NCBI GenBank assembly: GCA_023430885.1
Contig: JAEYYH010000035.1
Span: forward strand, 1 to 37,027
Origin: Bacillota bacterium
GTDB taxonomy: Bacteria > Bacillota_I > Bacilli_A > RF39 > UBA660
Direction of reading: 5' to 3'
Length of the DNA: 37,027 nucleotides
Shown here: piece after piece, positions 23,792 through 31,517 of the stretch
Position numbering within the stretch: position 1 is the first letter of the stretch
Layout of the letters: every line of letters begins with the position of its first letter
The notes under the pieces: generated by a model
What the model saw: only the letters and a program-made list of their open reading frames with translations
What the model was told of the DNA's origin: nothing
Database searches by the model: none
Translations under genes and position numbers: made by a program

Positions 23792-24204
23792 GTAATATTG
23801 ATGTTCAGAATATGAAATATGGTCTAGATCGCAAGATATTCAAAATATTAGGAATGTCTATTAAAAACTATGTTGGAAGATATAATTTTATTGTTAGGCA
23901 GACAATAAATTATAAAAAGAATTCTAATGGTAAAGATTCTAATAAATTTATAACTATTATATCCAACCCTGAAGGTAATTATATTGATTATGTTAAAGGT
24001 AAAAAATCAGACTTAAATAATATTGATTATGGACAAAGATGTGTTTTTATAAAAAATAATGTTCTAATAACAGGTGCAGGTTCAGAACCAAACACCGTTT
24101 TAATGTTGTTAAAAATTAAAGCTTTAGCAAAAATACTTATTAATATCGCCATTGCAGGAATAATTATATATTTTAGTTATGGAGTAATAGTAAATTATCT
24201 ATAG
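23788..24204 (+). CDS. uncharacterised protein with C-terminal membrane helix
   Basis: 138 residues. A mixed soluble region (1-108), with FITIISNPEGNYIDYV and QRCVFIKNNVLITGAGSEPN, is followed by one hydrophobic helix (about 112-135) at the very C-terminus, so it is a tail-anchored type. Its ATG overlaps the upstream stop (ATGA), with GAGAGGA ahead, which ties it to the preceding helical protein; the two may form a complex. Family not recognised and function unknown. Downstream lies the DnaA-box-like cluster. Confidence 0.75.
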   Translation: MSNIDVQNMKYGLDRKIFKILGMSIKNYVGRYNFIVRQTINYKKNSNGKDSNKFITIISNPEGNYIDYVKGKKSDLNNIDYGQRCVFIKNNVLITGAGSEPNTVLMLLKIKALAKILINIAIAGIIIYFSYGVIVNYL

Positions 24205-24210
24205 TTATAA

Positions 24211-24342
24211 TGTGGGAAAGTAACTTAAAAGTAATATTTTTGATAAATATAAGTCAAAAAATGTGGATAAAAGTAATATTTTTGTGGAAAACGCGAACAA
24301 ATATACTATAACTAAATAAAAAAACAATAGAATTGTGGAAAA
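24211..24342 (+). promoter_or_regulatory. cluster of DnaA-box-like sites
   Basis: Four similar 9-mers lie in one orientation: TGTGGGAAA (24211), TGTGGATAA (24262, the exact complement of the TTATCCACA DnaA box), TGTGGAAAA (24283) and TGTGGAAAA (24334). Start-to-start spacings are 51, 21 and 51 bases. The last site is also the loop of a terminator. The region separates convergent genes, so a promoter role is unlikely. Confidence 0.4.
24227..24284 (+). repeat. 16-base direct repeat
   Basis: AAAAGTAATATTTTTG occurs at 24227-24242 and 24269-24284, 42 bases apart (four helical turns), interleaved with the DnaA-box-like sites. Confidence 0.6.
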
Positions 24343-24354
24343 CTATTGTTTTTT
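24319..24354. terminator. bidirectional terminator between convergent genes
   Basis: AAAACAATAG and CTATTGTTTT form a 10-base stem around a 12-base loop, with A-run and T-run flanks. It includes the LysR gene's stop codon (24343-24345 on the minus strand). Confidence 0.75.
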
Positions 24355-25239
24355 GTTGTTTTTAAGTAAGCTGCAAAATTCTTTAGCAATTGGGCTTAAT
24401 AATGTATTTTCTAATGTAGTAATACCATATTCTAATTTACCAAGTTCAGGTTTAATATTAATTTCAAAAACTTCTTTATTCTTCAATTCTTCCTGTATAT
24501 ATTCTCTTGTGGCAATACCAATGCCATAACCAATTTTAGTAAAGTTTGCTACCAGAGATAAACTAGCCACTTCCATTTTATAATCAATTTTCATAAGCTG
24601 ATTACTAAAATAATTATTAAGACGCATTCTTGTTACTGATGAATCTGTTGGTAAAATTATTGGATATTTCAATATTTCATTAAGTGAAACTTCTCTATCC
24701 ATTAAATCTTTGTAATCACTATTACAAATAAAAGTATCATGTAATTCACCAATTCTTTCGTATAATAAACCAATTTCTTTTTTATTAGAAAATTTAGTAA
24801 AAAGTAGATCTAACTTTCCTTCCTTTAATTGTTTAACAAGTTCACAAGTAGGACCTATTGATATTTCTGCTTTTATATTTGGATACTTTTTATGTAATAT
24901 TTCAAGAACAGGAATTAGAAAAACTTTAGTCAAAGATTTTCCAGTACCAATTCTTAATGTTCCAGTCTCTAATTTATTTAAAGAATTAGATATATTTTCA
25001 ATATTTTTAATGTATTTCATAGCTTCTTTAACTTGTTCATAGACTTTTTGCCCATTACTAGTAAGAATAACGCCTCTTTTAGTTCTAATAAATAATTGAA
25101 AGCCTAGATCTTCTTCTAAATGTTTTATTTGTTTTGTAATAGCAGGTTGAGATATATGTAAGATATTACTTGCTTTTGTAATATTTTTGCTCTTCGCTAC
25201 TTCATAAAATATGTTATATAAATCTAAATTAATATTCAT
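24343..25239 (-). CDS. LysR-type transcriptional regulator
   Basis: 298 residues, the normal length. The N-terminal winged helix-turn-helix (about 1-60) has NITKASNILHISQPAITKQI and LGFQLFIRTKRGVILTSNG, both classic for the family. Residues about 90-295 form the substrate-binding-protein-like effector domain. LysR regulators usually control a divergent gene and themselves. Here that neighbour is the Nudix-PHP gene, whose -10 lies 20 bases from this gene's -10. The effector is unknown. The ribosome site is AGGAGG before the ATG. Confidence 0.94.
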   Translation of the reverse strand: MNINLDLYNIFYEVAKSKNITKASNILHISQPAITKQIKHLEEDLGFQLFIRTKRGVILTSNGQKVYEQVKEAMKYIKNIENISNSLNKLETGTLRIGTGKSLTKVFLIPVLEILHKKYPNIKAEISIGPTCELVKQLKEGKLDLLFTKFSNKKEIGLLYERIGELHDTFICNSDYKDLMDREVSLNEILKYPIILPTDSSVTRMRLNNYFSNQLMKIDYKMEVASLSLVANFTKIGYGIGIATREYIQEELKNKEVFEINIKPELGKLEYGITTLENTLLSPIAKEFCSLLKNNKKQ

Positions 25240-25280
25240 GATAACCTCCTGTTATGATAATGATAAAATATATGTATTTT

Positions 25281-25307
25281 AATTATAACAAATAATGAGT
25301 TATAATT
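25281..25307. promoter_or_regulatory. divergent promoter palindrome between the LysR and Nudix-PHP genes
   Basis: AATTATAAC (25281-25289) and GTTATAATT (25299-25307) are perfect 9-base inverted arms with a 9-base spacer. Each arm contains a -10: minus-strand TGTTATAAT (25282-25290) and plus-strand TATAAT (25301-25306). It may be a LysR binding site, or only the mirror image of two -10 boxes. Confidence 0.5.
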
Positions 25308-25327
25308 CAATTAAAGGAAGTGTTATT

Positions 25328-26722
25328 ATGGCTAAAGTATTATTAATGAACAATGGAAACTTAAAAGATGAAGAAGTAAATGAAAAAAAATTTAAGAGTC
25401 GTATAATAATAATTAATAATGAAAATAAAATATTACTTCAAAATTATGCCGGCGTATATATGTTGCCAGGCGGTAAAATAGATATTGGTGAAACAACTAC
25501 TTCTGGGTTGATAAGAGAAATTAAGGAAGAAACAGGCATAGATTTTAAAGAAAAAGATATTATGTATTTAATGAAAACAAAGATGTATGTTAGAAATTAT
25601 CCTAGACGTAATAGTTCAGTTACCGTAAACAAGTTAGTGGAAACAGATTATTTTTATATAAAAAGCAATGAACGTGTTAATAAAAATGAAGCAAAATATA
25701 CACCTAATGAGAAAATAAATAAGTTATCAATGGAGTTTGTAGATTTCAGCGAAGCTATTAAATTGGTCCAATGCAACAAATCTAGTAATCCTAGAAAACA
25801 ATATTATGATGAGGAACTATTAGAGGTTCTAAAATATTTTAAAGAAGTATATATTCAAAGAAATAAGGAAAACAATAATATAATAGATATGCATATTCAC
25901 ACTTGTTACTCTGATGGTGATTTTGAACCAGAAGAAATTGTAGAAAAAGTTGAAAAAGTAGGAATCAATGTGTTTTCAATAACAGATCACGACACTATTT
26001 TTGGATGCAAAAAGTTAGAAAATTTTAAGCAAGTAGGACTTACTTATATTCCCGGAATTGAATTAACTGCTTCAGTACCTAAAGGTAGAATGCATATATT
26101 AGGTTATAATTTAGATATTAATAATAAAAAACTTCTCGATTTATTAAAGAGAAAAAGAGAAAATTCTATTAATTCAATGAAAATTATGTACAGATATGTA
26201 CACGATAAATATGGTGTTAATATACCACAATATGAGTTTGATATTTTAAAAAAGAAGATTGGTAATATTGGCAGACCTGATTTATCTTTATTGCTAAGAA
26301 AATATGGTTATGCAATGGACAATGATCAAGCCTTTAAAAAGTATTTGGTCGAGGCGTTTGATGCTACTTATACAAATAGAGTTACAACTTCTAAAGAAGA
26401 ATGTATTGCCGTTTTAAAAGATGCAGGTGCTTATATATCACTTGCTCATCCAATAAGTTTAAAAATGGAATACGAAGAACTAAAAAACGAGCTTGAATAT
26501 TTGAAAGTCTTAGGTTTAGATGCTATTGAAATATCACATAGTAATCAACCAGAAGAATATAGAAATATACTTAGATATTTAAGAGATGAGCTAAAACTAT
26601 ATGAAACTGGAGGTAGTGATTTTCATGGTCCAACTGTTCAGCCAGATATAGAATTAGGTACTGGAAGGGGCAATAATATTAAAATTAAACAATTAAGCCT
26701 AATTGATAAAATTAAGAGTTAG
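25328..26722 (+). CDS. Nudix hydrolase-PHP phosphoesterase fusion
   Basis: 464 residues. Residues about 20-170 are a Nudix domain; its box GGKIDIGETTTSGLIREIKE continues to ETGI (about 48-71), with the metal-binding RE and EE intact. Residues about 183-455 are a PHP domain: DMHIHTCYSDG, ITDHDT, GIELTA, MHILGY, SLAHPIS and GSDFHG supply the expected His/Asp/Glu metal ligands. Nudix enzymes cleave nucleoside diphosphates linked to another group. PHP proteins of this length act on nucleoside 3',5'-bisphosphates or short 5'-ends of nucleic acid. Together they could process one nucleotide in two steps. The start at 25328 follows AAAGGAAG; the ATG at 25295 overlaps the promoter region and is rejected. 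Confidence 0.9.
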   Translation: MAKVLLMNNGNLKDEEVNEKKFKSRIIIINNENKILLQNYAGVYMLPGGKIDIGETTTSGLIREIKEETGIDFKEKDIMYLMKTKMYVRNYPRRNSSVTVNKLVETDYFYIKSNERVNKNEAKYTPNEKINKLSMEFVDFSEAIKLVQCNKSSNPRKQYYDEELLEVLKYFKEVYIQRNKENNNIIDMHIHTCYSDGDFEPEEIVEKVEKVGINVFSITDHDTIFGCKKLENFKQVGLTYIPGIELTASVPKGRMHILGYNLDINNKKLLDLLKRKRENSINSMKIMYRYVHDKYGVNIPQYEFDILKKKIGNIGRPDLSLLLRKYGYAMDNDQAFKKYLVEAFDATYTNRVTTSKEECIAVLKDAGAYISLAHPISLKMEYEELKNELEYLKVLGLDAIEISHSNQPEEYRNILRYLRDELKLYETGGSDFHGPTVQPDIELGTGRGNNIKIKQLSLIDKIKS

Positions 26723-26734
26723 AACTCTTTTTTT
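26714..26734 (+). terminator. intrinsic terminator of the Nudix-PHP gene, stop codon in the loop
   Basis: AAGAGT (26714-26719) and ACTCTT (26724-26729) enclose TAGA, which holds the stop TAG (26720-26722); a T-run follows. Confidence 0.7.
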
Positions 26735-26735
26735 A

Positions 26736-26744
26736 TGTTATAAT
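26736..26744 (+). promoter_or_regulatory. extended -10 of the first prepilin-like gene
   Basis: TGTTATAAT ends 16 bases before the ATG at 26761. The -35 region would fall inside the preceding terminator, so the promoter must rely on the extended -10. Confidence 0.65.
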
Positions 26745-26760
26745 TATAATAGGTGATTGT

Positions 26761-27606
26761 ATGAAAAAGAGTAAGGGATTTACTTTAATAGAACTATTAG
26801 GGGTAATTATATTATTAGGCCTTATAATAGCAATTATAATTCCAAAAGCAACTGCTAGTATTGAAAAAGCTCGCCAAAACTCTGCGGCTGATAGCGGTCT
26901 TACTTATATAAAAGCTACTAGAGATTATTACAACACACATATATTAGATACTGATTTTGCTCTAAAGAGTGGAAAAAATTATGTTAGTAAGTTTGACAGT
27001 CATATAGATGTTAATGGTGATAGGCCATTATCAGGTTATATAACTATATCAGATGATAAAATAGTTTATGCAAAATTATGTGTTAATTATTATGAAGTAA
27101 TATATCAAAATAGTGATGCCACAGTATCAGGAACATGTACTGGAGAAGAAGAAACAACCCAGTATACTTCGTTTGTGACTGGCGCTACCAAAGCTTATAT
27201 TTATGTTTCTTCTGGAGCATTTAATACAGAAAACAATATGAATGTTTTTGATAGTCCACCATATACGTTAATTGTCTATGTGGATGCCGATGAAAAAGTT
27301 TTAAAGGCTTATTTAGGTTATGTTTTTGACAATATAGATACAACAACCATTGATAATTATAAAACATCAATAGCAACTAATTTTTCAAATATGATTGGAC
27401 ATGATTTTGGTGCGACGCATTATTATATATTAGAAGAATTAACGCCTATATATTTTTTTGAATATAATGATTATATAAGTTATACGGGAGCACCATTTGG
27501 TCTTGTTGATTATTCTCAATCAGTTGAAAGTGTCGTAAATAATATATTATCTATTCCAATAGGTAGTGCAATCTCAAATACAGTTTACAAAACAATAGAA
27601 TTTTAA
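26761..27606 (+). CDS. type IV prepilin-like protein
   Basis: 281 residues. The N-terminus MKKSKGFTLIELLGVIILLG is a textbook class III signal: cleavage after Gly6, mature Phe1 and Glu5, then a hydrophobic helix to about residue 30. Such proteins are processed by a prepilin peptidase and built into pili, type II secretion pseudopili or competence pseudopili. The C-terminal domain (about 40-281) is not recognised; it is Thr/Tyr/Asp-rich and larger than a ComGC-type major pseudopilin. No assembly ATPase, membrane platform or peptidase gene is nearby. The ribosome site is AGGTGAT. Confidence 0.85.
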   Translation: MKKSKGFTLIELLGVIILLGLIIAIIIPKATASIEKARQNSAADSGLTYIKATRDYYNTHILDTDFALKSGKNYVSKFDSHIDVNGDRPLSGYITISDDKIVYAKLCVNYYEVIYQNSDATVSGTCTGEEETTQYTSFVTGATKAYIYVSSGAFNTENNMNVFDSPPYTLIVYVDADEKVLKAYLGYVFDNIDTTTIDNYKTSIATNFSNMIGHDFGATHYYILEELTPIYFFEYNDYISYTGAPFGLVDYSQSVESVVNNILSIPIGSAISNTVYKTIEF

Positions 27607-27636
27607 AAAGACTAACATTATTTTGTTAGTCTTTTT
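27605..27636. terminator. terminator between the two convergent prepilin-like genes
   Basis: A5GACTAACA (27605-27617) and TGTTAGTCT5 (27624-27636) form a perfect 13-base stem with a 6-base loop, usable from both sides. Confidence 0.85.
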
Positions 27637-27687
27637 AATAATTAAATCATAAAAGAGTTTATTGTTATTTTATGTTAAAGTCATATT

Positions 27688-28401
27688 TTATTTATCTAGA
27701 ATATTACAATCATGATTGTAAAATTCTATTATTCCATCCCCATTAAGATAAGCACAGTAATTTGAGTTTCTAACTTCTAACTCATACAAATTAATGTTAT
27801 AAGATTCGAAATATCCTTCTACGCTACTTAAATATCCGCCTTTAACTTGAATTCTTGGGTCTAATGTAACATTATTCTCGCTAGCTAGCATTAAGTATCC
27901 CTCAGTCAAATTGAAAACTCTATCGATACTATCGGAATTGTAGTATGTAATTTCATTTACAGCATCAGTAACTGTATTACCAAATTCGCAATAGCTTGTA
28001 TTATTTGTAATAATAATATCATTATAATAAGTTTTGAATGAGCAATAACTATTATTTTTTATTGATAAACTATATAATCCATCTTTTGTGACTCTTATAT
28101 ATCCTTCACCACTCTTTATTTTGCCATCTATAGTTATAGAGGAACTAGCACTACAATTATCACCATTTTCATCACATTCATATAATGCATTTTCATTAAA
28201 TTTATATACTTTTGTTGTAAAGCCAGCATTTTGCGATTCTGATTTAACTGTATCTAATAAACCATATACACTTGTCTGAAACGCTTTTTTTCTTTGCTTT
28301 TCAATTGTGCTGTTAACAGTAGGGACTATAATAATACCAATTAGTCCTAAAATGACGATTACTGCGATAAGTTCTACTAAAGTAAATCCTTTTTCCTTCA
28401 T
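27688..28401 (-). CDS. type IV prepilin-like protein
   Basis: 237 residues. MKEKGFTLVELIAVIVILGL gives prepilin peptidase cleavage after Gly5 with Glu5 of the mature form, followed by a hydrophobic helix. The extracellular part contains six Cys (CDENGDNC, SYCSF, SYCEF, NYCAYL, HDCNI), enough for disulphides, and two similar GEGYIRV / EGYLML-type segments. The start at 28401 is chosen for GAGGTG and because the signal begins there; the ATG at 28455 would put 18 extra residues before a prepilin signal. It is convergent with the other pilin-like gene. Pili-machinery genes are absent from the window. Confidence 0.85.
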   Translation of the reverse strand: MKEKGFTLVELIAVIVILGLIGIIIVPTVNSTIEKQRKKAFQTSVYGLLDTVKSESQNAGFTTKVYKFNENALYECDENGDNCSASSSITIDGKIKSGEGYIRVTKDGLYSLSIKNNSYCSFKTYYNDIIITNNTSYCEFGNTVTDAVNEITYYNSDSIDRVFNLTEGYLMLASENNVTLDPRIQVKGGYLSSVEGYFESYNINLYELEVRNSNYCAYLNGDGIIEFYNHDCNILDK

Positions 28402-28426
28402 AAATACACCTCTACTATTTAGTTGT

Positions 28427-28432
28427 ATTATA
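28427..28432 (-). promoter_or_regulatory. -10 of the minus-strand prepilin-like gene
   Basis: TATAAT on the minus strand, preceded directly by TG, about 25 bases before the ATG at 28401. Confidence 0.5.
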
Positions 28433-28493
28433 CAATAAAATGCATTTAATAGCAATAAAGTTCATACTTTATCTTGCTAATATATTACTATAG

Positions 28494-28502
28494 TGTTAAA
28501 AT
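28494..28502 (+). promoter_or_regulatory. extended -10 of the HTH gene
   Basis: TGTTAAAAT ends 16 bases before the ATG at 28519. Confidence 0.55.
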
Positions 28503-28518
28503 AAAATCAGGTGATATT

Positions 28519-28881
28519 ATGAAAAACAAGGAAGAAGCTATAAAACTTATTACAAAGAAATTAAAAAATGATAGTTATCTTACATACGATGAAATTTCAA
28601 TCATTACAGGATATCACACAAAGTATTTGTTTAAATTAAAAAATGAAATATTAAATGGTACTATTTCTCTTGAACATGGCAATAAGAATAAAAAGCCTCA
28701 TAATGCTATGACAGAAGAAGAAAAAGAAAAAATAAGACAGTTATATAGTAGATCATCAGCAAGTATAAGAAAATTCTGCAAGTTTTATGGTAAACATAGT
28801 TATTCATGTATATATAATATAGTTCATGATATTGAGAAAGAAAAAATAGAGAAGTTAGAGAAATTAGAAAATAAGGTTTGA
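28519..28881 (+). CDS. stand-alone helix-turn-helix protein resembling a transposase DNA-binding domain
   Basis: 120 residues, basic. The HTH is around 17-42 (LTYDEISIITGYHTKYLFKL), followed by LEHGNKNKKPHNAMTEEEKE and KIRQLYSR. The HTH-then-HGN-KKP linker is what one sees between the first HTH and the next domain of ISNCY/IS1202-type transposases (HGNRGR-P). No DDE catalytic domain follows. The gene instead ends in a Lys/Glu coiled-coil-like tail and its own terminator. It could be a domesticated or decayed transposase, or an independent regulator. The start at 28519 has CAGGTGAT; the in-frame ATG at 28474 precedes the -10 and is rejected. The stop is TGA. Confidence 0.7.
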   Translation: MKNKEEAIKLITKKLKNDSYLTYDEISIITGYHTKYLFKLKNEILNGTISLEHGNKNKKPHNAMTEEEKEKIRQLYSRSSASIRKFCKFYGKHSYSCIYNIVHDIEKEKIEKLEKLENKV

Positions 28882-28895
28882 CCTTATTTTTTTTT
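28870..28895 (+). terminator. intrinsic terminator of the HTH gene, stop codon in the loop
   Basis: AATAAGG (28870-28876) and CCTTATT (28882-28888) enclose TTTGA, with stop TGA at 28879-28881, followed by a long T-run. Confidence 0.85.
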
Positions 28896-28940
28896 CATAT
28901 TTTTTCTTTCCGTTAATATAATTTTATAGGAGGACAAACT

Positions 28941-31517
28941 ATGAAATATGATAGCAACGGATTAAGTGATAATGATATTTTATTAAGTCGTAAGAAAAAC
29001 GGTACTAATTCCTTAACAATTGATAGGAAAAATAGTTTTACCAAATTACTAATTGAATCTTTAGGAGATCCAATAATAAAAATATTAATAGTAGTGCTAG
29101 GCATTAAAATAGTACTACTTTTTAAAAACTTTGATTGGTACGAAACAATAGGAATAATGATAGCTATATTTTTAGCGTCCTTTATATCTTCAATATCCGA
29201 ATATGGTAGTGAAAAGGCTTTTGACAAAATGCAGGAAGAAGCAAGTAAAACACGATGCAAGGTAAAAAGGAATAGAACTATAGTAGAAATAGCAGTCGAA
29301 GATGTAGTAGTTGGAGATATTGTATTATTAGAGGCTGGTGATAAAATACCAGCCGATGGTGTAATTATTGATGGAGAAATAGCTATTGATGAATCAATGA
29401 TTAATGGTGAAGCAAAAGAAGTATATAAAAGAAAGTATATGCCTAATCGTATTGATAATAGTTATGTATATAAAGGAACAGTTGTTTGTCAAAAAAAAGC
29501 AACGATGTATGTAACAAAAGTTGGAGTTGATACTATGTATGGAAAACTTTCCTTAGAATTAAGCGAAGAAACAAAAGATAGTCCATTAAAAATACGATTG
29601 AAAAGCTTGGCATCGACAATAAGTAAATATGGATATATGGGGGCATTTTTAGTATCATTTTCATATTTTTTTTCTGTAATAGTCTTAAAGGGCAACTATG
29701 AAATATTAACAAATTTTAAACTTTTGTCCGGACACTTACTTTATGCAATTACACTTGCCGTAACTGTGATAGTAGTTGCGGTACCAGAAGGGTTACCTAT
29801 GATGATAACATTAGTACTTTCCTCTAACATGAAAAGAATGATAAAGAAAAATGTTTTAGTTAGAAAACTAGTAGGAATAGAAACAGCGGGTAGTCTTAAC
29901 ATCTTATTTACTGATAAAACAGGAACTTTGACAAAAGGAAAGCTAAGTGCAATTGGTTACGTTAATCCGAATTTAGAATTTTTTGATAGTGAAGAAAAAT
30001 TATATAATATAAAAAATTATAATATTATAAAAAAATCATGTGTATACAGCAGTGCAGTACTTAATGAAGAAGGAAACTTAGTCGGAGGCAATAGTACAGA
30101 CAAAGCAATTAGAAGCTTTATAACTAGTAGCACAGGTTTTTTTAATGTGGAAAATGAAGTGGAATTTAATAGTACTAATAAATATTCAACAATTACTGTA
30201 GATAAAATTAATTATATTAAGGGAGCTCCTGAAGTGGTTCTTAAAAATTGTAATAAATATTTAGATAGTGATGGTATTGAAAAATTTTTAATAAGTAAAA
30301 ATGAAATAAATAATTTTATAAGTAGAGAAGCTTCGAAAGGAATTAGAGTTATTGCATTAGGATATTCCAGATATCATAACGATGTAGATCCAACAAAGAA
30401 TTGTATCTTTTTAGGATTAATACTATTAAAAGATGAAATAAAGGAAAATGTTAAAGAAACTGTTAAAGAACTTAAAGAAGCTGGTATAAAAGTTGTGATG
30501 GTAACAGGTGATAATAAAGAAACGGCCGTTAATATTGCTAAGGAAGTTGGTATATTAACCAATGGAATAGTACTAACAAGTAGCGAATTAAATAGGATGA
30601 ATGATGAAGAAGTAGTTAGCTCATTATCTAATTTAGAAGTATTAGCAAGGAGTATGCCCGTAGATAAAAGCAGACTTGTACATTTAGCGCAAAAATTAGA
30701 TTTGGTTGTTGGTATGACGGGAGACGGTGTCAATGATGCTCCAGCACTAAAAAAAGCTGATGTTGGTTTTGCAATGGGAAGTGGTACTGAAGTATCTAAA
30801 GAAGCAAGTGACATTATAATATTGGATGATAATTTAAAATCAATAGAAAGTGCGGTAATGTTTGGACGAACTATTTTCAAGAGTATTAGAAAGTTTATTA
30901 TATTTCAGCTAACAGTAAATATGTGCGCAGTAAGTTTATCTATTATTGGACCGTTTATAGGTATTGAATCGCCTATAACAGTAGTACAAATGTTATGGAT
31001 AAATATGGTTATGGACACATTAGCAGGATTGGCATTTTCATTTGAACCACCACTAAAAGAGTATATGAAAGAAAAACCAAAGAAAAGAAATGAAAGAATA
31101 ATTAATAGGTATATGAAAAATGAAATCTTATTTACAGGAGCATATTCATCTTTATTATGTATTATCTTTCTAAAATCTGACTTTTTAAATAATGTTTTCA
31201 ACAACAATTTAAATACGATTTTTACTGCATTCTTTGGACTATTTATTTTTATAGCCATATTTAATAGTTTTAATGCTAGAACAAGTAGATTAAATATTTT
31301 AGCAGATATATTTAAAAACAGAATATTTTTGGTGGTTTTATTATTTATTATGATTATTCAGATATTAATGATTTATTATGGCGGAAATGTATTTAGGACA
31401 AGTGGCCTTTCTCTCTATGAATTTAACATAATGATACTTCTTGCTGGAACTGTAATACCGGTAGATATGCTTAGAAAAATTTATATGAAAAAATGTAAAT
31501 TTTATGGAGGAGTATAA
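28941..31517 (+). CDS. P-type calcium-transporting ATPase (P2B-like)
   Basis: 858 residues. The phosphorylation motif DKTGTLT is near 325, with VPEGLPM in the fourth helix, KGAPEVVL in the nucleotide-binding domain and TGDGVNDAPALKKADVGFAMG near 592. The sixth-helix region WINMVMDTLAGLAFSFEPP resembles plasma-membrane-type pumps with one Ca2+ site. It should export Ca2+ across the cell membrane at the cost of ATP. The actuator motif usually written TGES reads NGEA (near 155): the catalytic Glu is kept but both neighbours differ. The N-terminus is short and lacks regulatory extensions. The ribosome site is AGGAGG. The stop overlaps the next start as TAATG, so the two are coupled. Confidence 0.93.
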   Translation: MKYDSNGLSDNDILLSRKKNGTNSLTIDRKNSFTKLLIESLGDPIIKILIVVLGIKIVLLFKNFDWYETIGIMIAIFLASFISSISEYGSEKAFDKMQEEASKTRCKVKRNRTIVEIAVEDVVVGDIVLLEAGDKIPADGVIIDGEIAIDESMINGEAKEVYKRKYMPNRIDNSYVYKGTVVCQKKATMYVTKVGVDTMYGKLSLELSEETKDSPLKIRLKSLASTISKYGYMGAFLVSFSYFFSVIVLKGNYEILTNFKLLSGHLLYAITLAVTVIVVAVPEGLPMMITLVLSSNMKRMIKKNVLVRKLVGIETAGSLNILFTDKTGTLTKGKLSAIGYVNPNLEFFDSEEKLYNIKNYNIIKKSCVYSSAVLNEEGNLVGGNSTDKAIRSFITSSTGFFNVENEVEFNSTNKYSTITVDKINYIKGAPEVVLKNCNKYLDSDGIEKFLISKNEINNFISREASKGIRVIALGYSRYHNDVDPTKNCIFLGLILLKDEIKENVKETVKELKEAGIKVVMVTGDNKETAVNIAKEVGILTNGIVLTSSELNRMNDEEVVSSLSNLEVLARSMPVDKSRLVHLAQKLDLVVGMTGDGVNDAPALKKADVGFAMGSGTEVSKEASDIIILDDNLKSIESAVMFGRTIFKSIRKFIIFQLTVNMCAVSLSIIGPFIGIESPITVVQMLWINMVMDTLAGLAFSFEPPLKEYMKEKPKKRNERIINRYMKNEILFTGAYSSLLCIIFLKSDFLNNVFNNNLNTIFTAFFGLFIFIAIFNSFNARTSRLNILADIFKNRIFLVVLLFIMIIQILMIYYGGNVFRTSGLSLYEFNIMILLAGTVIPVDMLRKIYMKKCKFYGGV

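Noticed and set aside
25295..25327. ATG at 25295 as start of the Nudix-PHP gene
   Set aside because: It overlaps the -10/palindrome region and lacks a ribosome site; ATG 25328 has AAAGGAAG correctly placed.
28870..28890. Possible use of TGA as tryptophan (Mollicutes code)
   Set aside because: TGA ends several clear genes (28879-28881, the ATGA overlap at 23788, the regulator at 35559-35561) and tryptophan is written TGG throughout.
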